This document shows positions 1 to 9,100 of a stretch of 64,000 bases of DNA, in pieces; within the stretch, counting starts at the first letter, position 1, and the number at the start of each line of letters is the position of its first letter. Under the pieces are notes generated by a model, which was not told the DNA's origin, did no database searches, and was given only the letters and a program-made list of their open reading frames with translations. The stretch comes from Thermoguttaceae bacterium. Its GTDB lineage: Bacteria; Planctomycetota; Planctomycetia; Pirellulales; Thermoguttaceae. Made by a program: the position numbers and the translations under genes. The stretch lies in assembly GCA_017441605.1 (NCBI GenBank), contig JAFRXD010000042.1, positions 1-64,000 on the forward strand. Direction: 5' to 3'.

Positions 1-90
1 GCCGAAGCGCCCGTTGAGACGCCCGCCGATCCCGCGCCGGAACCGGCCGAAGCGCCCGTTGAGACGCCCGCCGATCCCGCGCCGGAACCG
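1..90 (+). repeat. 45-bp in-frame tandem repeat (Pro/Glu/Ala linker)
   Basis: Bases 1-45 and 46-90 are identical and a diverged third unit follows to about base 135. In frame they encode a 15-residue unit beginning AEAPVETP. The array may extend beyond the left edge. It forms an extended linker in the large envelope protein. Confidence 0.85.
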
Positions 91-3000
91 GCCGAACCGC
101 CCGTTGAGGCTCCTTCCGAACCCGAGCCGGAACCTTCCGCTCCCGAATCGGCGAGCGCGATTCCCGCTCGCGTCCCCTTTTCGGCGCGCTACGCCGACGA
201 GGTTTCCGAACTCGAGGCGTCTCCCGAAGGAGAGGACGAACCGGTCGAGGACTCGCGCTCCGCGCGCGTTCGTCCCCGCGCTTATAAACTGAAGTTGGAG
301 CTTAGCTTTGTCGTCGAGACGCTCGGTTCCGAGGAGCGGCGCTTTGTCGCGACGTTCCCGGCGTCGACGCGCTCGCAGCTGTCGCTCAGGACGCCGGAGT
401 CGGAGGCGCGCGCGATTTCGGTTAAGGGCGCGGTCGCGGCGCCGACGAACTTCCTCGACGAGACGAGTTCGGAGCTGAGGCTTCGCGGTCTTGGCCGAGG
501 GGGAGAGCGAGTCGAGTTGACTTGGCGCAAAGGGGACGACTCCTCGGCGCGCGAGCGGCGCGTTTTGCAAGTCGAGGACGCGCTGGTCGACGTCTCGCTT
601 TCGGTTCGGGAGACGCTCTACGAGGCGACCCTTCCGATACGGGTTCTCGGGGGCGAGTCGGACGCGTTTTACGTTCGGCTTCCCGACGGGGCGCGCTTGG
701 TCGGGGCGGTCGACGCGACGGGGGCCGGAGGCGTCTCGATTCCGGTTAAGAGCGCGGTCGAGCGACAAGCGACCGAGGCGGACGGTCCCGACGCGCCGAC
801 CGAGGGAAATTACGTCGAAGTCCGTTTGGAGAAGCCGACTTCCGCCGCCGTGTTGAAGCTGAGCGCGCGAGTTCCCGCCCCCGAGAGCGAGACGAGCGAG
901 TCGGGTTCGAAGGAGCCTAGAAATCTTTCCGGGTTCGGAATTTACGACGCGAAAAAACAGACCGGTCGGATCGCGATTTCGCGCTCCGAGGATCTCGATT
1001 TCGACGTCGCCCCCGTCTACGGCGCGGCGCTCGCGACCGACGCCGTCGAACCGAGTCTCGGAGAGACCTATTCCTTTGTCGCGCAGCCATTTTTGCTGAC
1101 CGCGCGCCCCTTTAAGCGCGAATCGATCGTGAACGTTAAGCCGGAGTACCTGATGATCGTCGGAACCGCGACCGCGCGTTTGCGCGCTCGGTTCAAGTAC
1201 TCGGTGTACGGCTCCAAGGCGACCGAGTTCCGCGCGAAACTTCGCGATTGGAATCTCGCCTTGGACGAGCGGTCCGGACCGGTCGACGTCGTTCGCGCGA
1301 CGTACGACCCCTCTTCCGGAGAGACGGTTTTTCCGCTCGAGTCCCCGTCCGACGGCGAAGTCGTCTTCGATTTAAACCTCGGGCGCAATTTGGACGTCGA
1401 CGAGAACGGCGCGTTTTCGATCGAGCTTCCCGCGCCGATCGCCGGGTGGATCGAAGCCTCCTCGCTCGTCGTCGCCTCGGAAAACAACGTGGAATTGACC
1501 GCGCTGGAGGATCGCTGCGTCGAGTTGACCCCGAAATCCGGGCGATTCTCCTCGCTGGAAATCGACCGGCAGAAATATCGTCGCGCGCCGTTGTATTTCC
1601 AAATGGATCGGAAAAACGCCGACAAAGCGGAGCCCTCGTGGACCTTCGCGGCGACCGTCGAGCAAGTGGAGCGCGAGGTCGCCGTTTCCTGCGAGACCGA
1701 GGCGACTCTGACCGACAAGGGCGACTTGAGCGCTCGGCAAACGTTCGAGTACAAAATCGAAAACGAGCCGCTCGACGCGGCGCGATTCGTCGTTCCCAAA
1801 CGCGTCCTCGAGCGCTCCGACAAGCGCCCCGCCAATTTCCGCGTTACGGTCGACGGGGTTCAAGTCTCGAACCCGCGGTCGGAGGCCGCCCCCTCCGACG
1901 AAGAGTCGCTGTTGCTCGAAATTCCCCTCGACGCCTCGGCTCGGAAAGACGCCCTGACCGTCGTCGTCCAATACGATCGTCCGAAGGTCGAGCTGACCCC
2001 CGGGGCCACGAGCAAAATCGATTTGCCGATCGTCGTCCCGGACGAGCGCGACTGTCGATTCCTCTCCAACGCGCTGATCGTTTCCGCCAGCGCGGGGTTC
2101 GAGCTCTTCGAGAGCGCCCCCAACTCCCCCTGGATTAAGGAGAGCGAAGAGCCCTCCGACGAGGGAGATTCCAGGCGGGTTAGGTACTCCGCTCAGACGT
2201 TCGAGCGCTTCGCGCGATTCCAGTGCGATTCGAACGCCGACCGCGCCAGAGTCGACGGATCCTCGATCGTGGAGCGCGCTTGGATTCAGTCGTGGTTTTC
2301 CGGAACCGCGCGCGTCGATCGTTGCGCGTATCGAATCGTTCGCGACGCGGAGTTCGTCGAGCTGAAATTACCCGACGGCGTTTCGCCCGACCAGGTTTCC
2401 GCGACGCTCGACGGGACGCCCGCGAAGAACGAGACCTCGCCCGATCGCGGAGCGGTCGTTTCCGGCGAGAACGGGGTCGTTCTCAAAGCGTCGATACCGC
2501 GCGAGCTTCGTCGCCGCGCCTTCGTTTTGGAAGTCTCGTACGTCGTTCCCAACTCTCGCCCCAACTTATTTAAGAGAAACGGTCGGAGCGGTGCGCAATT
2601 TCCAAAGTTTGTCGACGAGTCCATTTGGATCCGTCGCGCGTACTGGGAAATCGTGCTGCCGTACGGACGGCACTTGGCGGGGGCGCCGAAAAATTGGTCG
2701 TCCGAGTGCGTCGTTCGACGCGACGCGGGGGCGCTCTTCTTCAGGCGCGTTCCTTCGACGACTTCCGAGCGACTCGCCGAATGGGTCGGAATCGATCCGC
2801 GGGAACCGTTGCCAAAGGAGGCTAGCGTCTACCTTTGCGGCGCGTTCAATCCGCCCCCCGCGACCTCTTTTTACGTGTTCGATCGCGCCCTGCTCGTCCT
2901 CTTGGGAAGCGGGATCGCGCTCGCCTTCGGACTGGGGCTCGTGTACCTGCCCGCGACCCGCTCGCCCCTCGCCCTCTTTTTCCCCTGTTTGATCGGGCTG

Positions 3001-3141
3001 GCCATCGCGTCGTTCCATCCCGCCTTGGCGCTGCTCTTTTTGCAGACCGCGGTCGTCGGGGTCGCGCTCGTGCTGTTCGCGGCCGTGTTCGCCGCCGCCT
3101 TTAGACGACGGGATTCAAAGATCGGTATTGAAACCGCTTAA
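1..3141 (+). CDS. Large envelope protein of unknown function, 5' end cut by the window edge
   Basis: The frame is open from base 1 to a TAA stop, giving at least 1046 residues; the real start lies outside the window, and the TTG at 295 is internal. The visible N-terminal part is a Pro/Glu/Ala-rich linker with a 15-residue repeat. It is followed by about 850 residues of alternating hydrophobic and charged strands, as in beta-sandwich proteins. The C-terminus has three hydrophobic segments (about bases 2874-2950, 2971-3010 and 3016-3095) followed by a basic tail (RRRDSK), which suggests a C-terminal membrane anchor. The next gene begins 57 bp downstream on the same strand and has a similar beta-rich composition, so the two probably form an operon. 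I recognise no catalytic motif. Function unknown; an envelope or surface location is inferred. Confidence 0.75.
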   Translation, partial: AEAPVETPADPAPEPAEAPVETPADPAPEPAEPPVEAPSEPEPEPSAPESASAIPARVPFSARYADEVSELEASPEGEDEPVEDSRSARVRPRAYKLKLELSFVVETLGSEERRFVATFPASTRSQLSLRTPESEARAISVKGAVAAPTNFLDETSSELRLRGLGRGGERVELTWRKGDDSSARERRVLQVEDALVDVSLSVRETLYEATLPIRVLGGESDAFYVRLPDGARLVGAVDATGAGGVSIPVKSAVERQATEADGPDAPTEGNYVEVRLEKPTSAAVLKLSARVPAPESETSESGSKEPRNLSGFGIYDAKKQTGRIAISRSEDLDFDVAPVYGAALATDAVEPSLGETYSFVAQPFLLTARPFKRESIVNVKPEYLMIVGTATARLRARFKYSVYGSKATEFRAKLRDWNLALDERSGPVDVVRATYDPSSGETVFPLESPSDGEVVFDLNLGRNLDVDENGAFSIELPAPIAGWIEASSLVVASENNVELTALEDRCVELTPKSGRFSSLEIDRQKYRRAPLYFQMDRKNADKAEPSWTFAATVEQVEREVAVSCETEATLTDKGDLSARQTFEYKIENEPLDAARFVVPKRVLERSDKRPANFRVTVDGVQVSNPRSEAAPSDEESLLLEIPLDASARKDALTVVVQYDRPKVELTPGATSKIDLPIVVPDERDCRFLSNALIVSASAGFELFESAPNSPWIKESEEPSDEGDSRRVRYSAQTFERFARFQCDSNADRARVDGSSIVERAWIQSWFSGTARVDRCAYRIVRDAEFVELKLPDGVSPDQVSATLDGTPAKNETSPDRGAVVSGENGVVLKASIPRELRRRAFVLEVSYVVPNSRPNLFKRNGRSGAQFPKFVDESIWIRRAYWEIVLPYGRHLAGAPKNWSSECVVRRDAGALFFRRVPSTTSERLAEWVGIDPREPLPKEASVYLCGAFNPPPATSFYVFDRALLVLLGSGIALAFGLGLVYLPATRSPLALFFPCLIGLAIASFHPALALLFLQTAVVGVALVLFAAVFAAAFRRRDSKIGIETA

Positions 3142-3151
3142 CGTTATTTCT

Positions 3152-3179
3152 CGGTCGCGCTCCGCCTCGGAGCCGACCG
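3152..3179 (+). other. Intercistronic hairpin between the two giant genes
   Basis: Arms CGGTCG plus GCTCCG (3152-3164, one bulged C) pair with CGGAGC plus CGACCG (3168-3179) around a CCT loop. No T-run follows, so it is more likely an RNA stability or processing element than a terminator. The next gene starts 20 bases further on. Confidence 0.5.
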
Positions 3180-3198
3180 ATCGCGTTCGAGGAACCCT

Positions 3199-6100
3199 AT
3201 GAAGAGCGACTTGTTAAAGAACGGGACCGCGCGAGCGATCCTTCGCGTCTTGCGCGCGGCGATTCCGATCGTCGCGCTGGCGCTCTTCGTTCGGGCGATT
3301 CCGGCGAGCGGCGAAGAACCGAGCGCGACCGACGAGGCGAGCGTTTCCGAGCGCGAATCCGACGTCGCGAAAAAAGAAACCGCGTTTCCCAGTTTTCGTT
3401 TCTGGAAAATCCCCGCCGATTCGATCGATCGCTGGCCTTGGGGCGATAAGAAGCACTTGCCGATTCGGATCGAACAATTCAACGAATGGCTCGCGATTTC
3501 CCAGGAAATCGACCGATTGCGCGCGGAGGACGAGCGCGCTCGAGAATTCGCGACCGCGACCCTCTCGCTCGACGCGCGCCTGATCGGGGATCGCTTGGAG
3601 GGAAGGGGTGTCTATCGCGTTCGCGCCTCGATCCCCGGGGACGACTTGGGCTTCGATTCGACCTCGCCTTTGGAATTGCGCGATTTTTCGTTCGCGCCGA
3701 CGCGCTCCGACGTTTCGTCCGCCAATTTGCTCGACTCGGTGGGAGTCTACCCGGACGGGGCGCTGAGACTTCCCAACTCCGAGGAAAAGGATCGCTCCTT
3801 CTCTTGGTCGCAACGTGGAAAGAGCGACAAGGGCTCCGTTTCGTTCGATTTTGTCTTTCCCAACGCCTCGCGAGTCGAGTTGCGCTTGGAGACTCCGGCG
3901 ACCGCGAAGGTTCTTTCCCCCGACGGCGCGATCGAGTCGGAAGAGGACGCGCGAGGCGCCGTTAAGACGTGGCGCGTCTATTTCGGAGGCAAGCCGACGG
4001 CGACCCTGACGATCGAGGGCGCGGGGACCGCTTCGACGAGCGACGAGTTCGCGGTCGGGGTTCGACAAGAGTCGTCCTATCGAATCGCTCCCGAGGGAAT
4101 CGAACTGACGACTCGCATGGAGTTTGAGCGAACCGAGGCGCGCCCCGACAAATTAACCCTCTCGCTCGAATTGCCGCTAAGGCTTGTTTCCTTGGAGTGG
4201 GGAACCGGCAAAGAGCCTCGCTTTCGCTTCCTTCCGAAGCGCGAGGGCGAGGACGCGACGACCCTCGAAATCGACGTCCCCAAGCGGACGGAAAATCTCG
4301 ACGAGTTAAAATTGACCGCCATATGCCCCGTCGCGCTCGACGCGGAAACGAAATTGCCGCGCGTCTGGTTCGACGAGGGCGCGTTCTTCTGGCAAGAAAC
4401 GACTTGGCGCCTGATCGTCGTCCGTCCGCTCGTCGCTTCCTCGAGCGTTCCGTTCGACGCGGCCCGCGCGCGCGATTCGCGTCGCGCGTCGGCGGAGGAC
4501 GCGGAAGTCTTTTTGTACAAGCTCTTTTCCTCGCGCGGGGGGACGACGATTAAATTGCGAGCGCTTCGTCGGGAACCAATTTTCGATAGCGCCACCGAGT
4601 GCTCCTTCGCCTCTCCGGACGCCGACGCGACGGCTCGAACGACCCTCCTTTTCGACTTTTCGGGGGCGAGCTCGCCGCGCGCGACGATTCCCCTCGCTCC
4701 CGACTGGACGATCGATTCGGTTTTAAGTTCTTCCGACGAACCGATTTCTTGGTTCTGCGACGAAGATCCGACAACCAAGAGGCGCGTATTGTCGATTTCG
4801 TTCCAACGGCTTCCGTCGGGAGGACGTCCGGCTCGAGTCGCTTTGACCGCGAGAAGACCCGCCGCGTCGCAAGGAGCGATCGAGGTCGATAAACTGTGTC
4901 CCTTCGACCTTTCGGAACATTTGCGAGGCGCTAGAGCCCTCTCGTTGCGCGCAGAGCCCCCGTACCAAATCAAATTGTCGACCCGATCCGGCGGCGCTTT
5001 TTCGCCGACCCCCGCGAAGCCGGACTACGCCTTCGACGAGTCGGAACTGCGCGCGGCCGTCCCCTCGGCGTTCGATTCGGAGCCCCTATTCTTCGGAGCG
5101 CAGACCCTCGGCGCGGTCGTTTCCCTGGAAAGCGGCGGGGCGAATCGAGTCGTTTCGGGAACGTGCGAGTGCGGGATTATATTCGACCTCGACGAGTACT
5201 ATTTGAAAAACTATCGCGTTTATAAATTCGTTCAGCGATGGAATTTGCGCGTTGAGCCGACGAGCGGGGCTTCGCTCGAGCGGGTCGTGTTTTACGCGTC
5301 GGCGACCCCCGAGGGCACGGTCGATTCCGACGCGCCCTGGAAATGGTCTTTGCCCGGCGACTCCGAGGGCGTTCGCGTCGCTCCCAGAATCTCCAAGGAG
5401 GAATTCGAGGCGCGCGGCATTCCCAAGGAGTTCGGGGCGTTCGAGATAGGGCTCGATTCCCCGAAAAACTCCCCGTTCGATCTGACGATCGAGTTCGAGT
5501 CCCGAGGCTCCGCCTCGACTCAGATCCCGCTTCTCTTCTTCCCGGAGACCAACGACTCCTCGATCGAAATCGTCGCGGACTCTCCCCAGCGATTCCCGTT
5601 TTGGACCAAAACCTCGGGGGCCAGGGAAACGACTCCCCCCGTCGCGCCTCCCGACCGCCGCGAGGTCTTAAAGAAGGCGTTTCGATACGATCCGGTCGTC
5701 GCCGGCGATCTCGAGAGCGATTTTCCCAGAATCGACGCCATGTTCGAGCCTCCCGCCGACGAGCCGGTCGTCGAGACGACTCCCCCCGTCGCCCTATGTT
5801 GGTTCCAAGAGCTGGACGCGTTCTTCCAAGAGGACGGAGGCGCGAGAAACCGCGCGCTGTTTTACGTTGAAAATCGCGGAAGAGACTACGTTTCGGTCGT
5901 TCTTCCTCCGGACGCGCCGTTTCAGTCCGTCTTCTCGATTTGGATCGACGGGCGCAAGGCGCTCTTCTCCTACGACGCGACCTCGCGAACCGTGAAGATC
6001 GTCCTGCCTCGCGAGCGTCGGTTCGTTTGCGCGGGAATCGAGTACGAGTCGAATTCTCCCAAGTTGGTCGGGGGCGCCAAAATTGTCCCCAGCGCGCCGA

Positions 6101-9100
6101 CCTGCGATTTGCCGGTTCTGTCCAGCTTGTGGCGCGCGAGAACTCCTCCTCGCTACCTGACGACCAATCGCGCCGTCGAGTCCCGACGCGCCCCCTTCGA
6201 TTTTATCAAGTTCTTTTCGCTCGCGCCGTTCGTCTCCCGCGCCCCTTCCGACGAGGCGTTGGGCGCAGTCGGCGATCGATTTATGGACCGATTTGGAGAG
6301 CTTATCGTCGCCAACCGTCCGAATTCCGAGACGACCGAACCCGAGGCCGACGGTTCCCGACCCGCGAGAGCCGCGCGCTCCGAGCGACCGACCTGGGGGG
6401 ACGCGTTCGGGTCCGCGAAATCGGTTCGCGCCCTCTTCGCGCTCGATCCCGCCGTTTCGGAGCCGTCCGACGCGACCTTCTCGCTTTACGTCGATCGCGT
6501 CGCCTTCGCTCGTCTTGGGATAACTCCGAGCGCGCTTCCGCCGAATCCAACCGCGACGTCGAACAAAGACCGGGCGCGTCGAGCGCTGGAAGAGTCGGGC
6601 TTAGTTCTCGTTTTCTTCGACGAGCGCTCGGCGCTCGCGACGAGCGCCGACGCGTTAATTCGCGCGGAAATCGACGCGGTCCCCCTCCGCGGCTCCTCGG
6701 TTCGCCGCTTTCGCTCCCCGGCCGCGGCGCGCGCGTTCCGCTCGCAAGTCGCGGTCGACGGGCGATCTAGGTTCGTTTCGCCGGAGTACTGGTCTTCGGC
6801 GACCCCGTTGCGCGACCCTTGGGCGACGATTCCTCCCGACGAAAACGCCGTCGGCTGGAATTTGACCCCTATTTCCCTCGACGACGGAGAAGTCGAGATC
6901 AGGGTCGTCGATCGTTATTTCCTTTGGTCGCTCGAACTGTTCTGTTTTCTGGCGTTCGTCGCGCCGCTTTGGCGCGGAGGGTCGGTTTCGCCGCAGTTTT
7001 ACGTCATCGTTTTGGGGATATGCGCGGCGCTCGCGTGCGTCGTCGAGTCGCGATGGTTGTTTCCGATTCGCGGCGCGGCGCTCGGGACGATCTTCGCGCT
7101 GGCGCTGCGAATCGCGTTTTCCTACGCGTCTTCGGGGCGTCGTCGCAAACCGCGCAAAAAGAGTCTTTCGGTTAAACCGGAACCCGCCGAGATTCCGGAG
7201 GCTCCGAGCGACGAGTCGTCCGTAGAGGGGTTCGTCGATTTCTCCAAGATGCCGCTCGAAGAGCGTCGCCGCCTGCGGGGCGACGACGGCGAGAGCGAGG
7301 CGCGCCCCGACGGTTTCGCGTCCCTTAATTTGCTGTTCGCGCTCGCGATAGCCGTCTCGCTCGTCCTGGCGCTCGCGAGTTCTCGCGCGGCGGATCCTCC
7401 CGACGCCGCGGCGTCTTCCTCGCCCCTCGAGTCGAGCGCGGCCTCCGATTCCGAAGCGCCGAGTTCCGACTCGGTTCGACGGGTTTTCGTCCCCGTCGAC
7501 AAAAACTACGAACCGACCGGGGATTACTATTGGATCGACTCCGAGTTCTACGAAGAGGCGCGCGAGGCGATTCGAGAGCGCCCTCGGGAGCGCAACTGGC
7601 GAATCGTCGACGCCTCGTACGAAGGGGGAGTCAACTACAACTCCGCCGAGGACTCGCTCGTCCTCTTTAATCTCAAAGCGACGTACCTTATCGCGATGGA
7701 CGGAACGAGCGCGACGATCTCGGTTCCGGGTTCGTCCGCCGCTCCGGACTCCCCCGCCCAGTTCGATCGACAGGCGATTTCCTCCGAATACGACGAGCGA
7801 ACCGGCGAGACCCGATTTGAGATCGACGACGCGAGCCCTGGAATTCATCGTCTGGAACTGTTTCTCGCCGCGCCTCAGTTCTCCGAGGACGTTTCCGAGA
7901 TCTCGATCGACGTTCCGCGCGCGCCTTCGGCTAGGCTCGCGCTGAGCTGCCCGTCCGACGCGCCCTCGCTCGAAGTTCCCAACGCTCGAGGCAAGGTCGT
8001 CCGGAGTCTCGGTTGGCTCGTCGCCGAACTTGGAGCGGTCGACAAGATCGTCTTAAAGAAAGCGGCGTCCCCCGACCGCGGCGCGAAATCGACTCTCGAG
8101 GAAACCGAGCTCTTCCTCTTGCGCCCGCGAGCCGTGCAACTCGACGTTCGCGCCGTCTTTAAGTACAACTCGACCGAAAAAATCAAGACGATCGAGATCG
8201 AGCAAGACCCGAACTACGCCTTCTCCGGATACTGCCAGTGCGACGAGGCGGAAATCGAATCGGTCGATCCTCCGACCTCGCAAAACGACACGCTTCGGGT
8301 CTCGTTTCGAGAGCCGATCGAGGGCGCGTTCTCCCTTCGCGTCAATTTCATCGCGCGCGGATTCTCCGGAGCGGGACGATTGCGCTTCCCGCGCGTTTCG
8401 ACGCGAGGCGCGAGAACGACGAGAGCGTTGGCGGCGCTTTGCTCGACCTCCGACGCGATGTGCGCCGATTTCCCCGCCTCCTCGATTTCGGAGTCGACCT
8501 TCCTGAACGAGTGGGGGACGGTCGACGGTTCCGTCGTCAAAGCCTACGATCTCGCGATCCTTCCCCCCAACGCGACCTTTTCCGCGCGCATCAATTCCGA
8601 AACCCCCGACGTGGCGCTCCGCGAGACGTTCGTATTCGGTTCGACCGAAATCGAGAAGCGGTGCGACTTTGTGATCGACGCGCGCGCCGATCTCTTTCGG
8701 CTCTCGATCGGAACGCCGCGCCCCTTCGTAGTCGACGCGATTTCCCTGACCGACGAATTCGGGTCGCCCTTGGACGCGCCCGACTATTTCGCGACCGAAG
8801 ACGGGCTGGTCGCGGTCTTTAGAACCCCGATCAAAGGAAAGGCGCTCCTCTCCCTAACCGGACGAACCAAAGCGCGCGTCGATCGGCCGCAACCGCTTCC
8901 CGTCTTTTACGTTAAAGACGCCGCGACAAGATCGCGACTCGTTCGCGTCCACTGCGCGTCCGACGTCTATCTCGAATGGACTCCCCCGAGCGACTGGAAA
9001 TCCCTGCCGCGCTCGCGCGTCGCCGACTTTGGCGACGCTCCCGATCCGGACGCCGGACTCGTCGGCGTTTTCGCCCAAGGCGAGGCGACCGACTCGGAAA

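Noticed and set aside
14..292. Arg/Pro-rich open frame at the left edge
   Set aside because: It is a shadow of the Pro/Glu/Ala repeat in frame 1, which continues without a stop into the large envelope protein.
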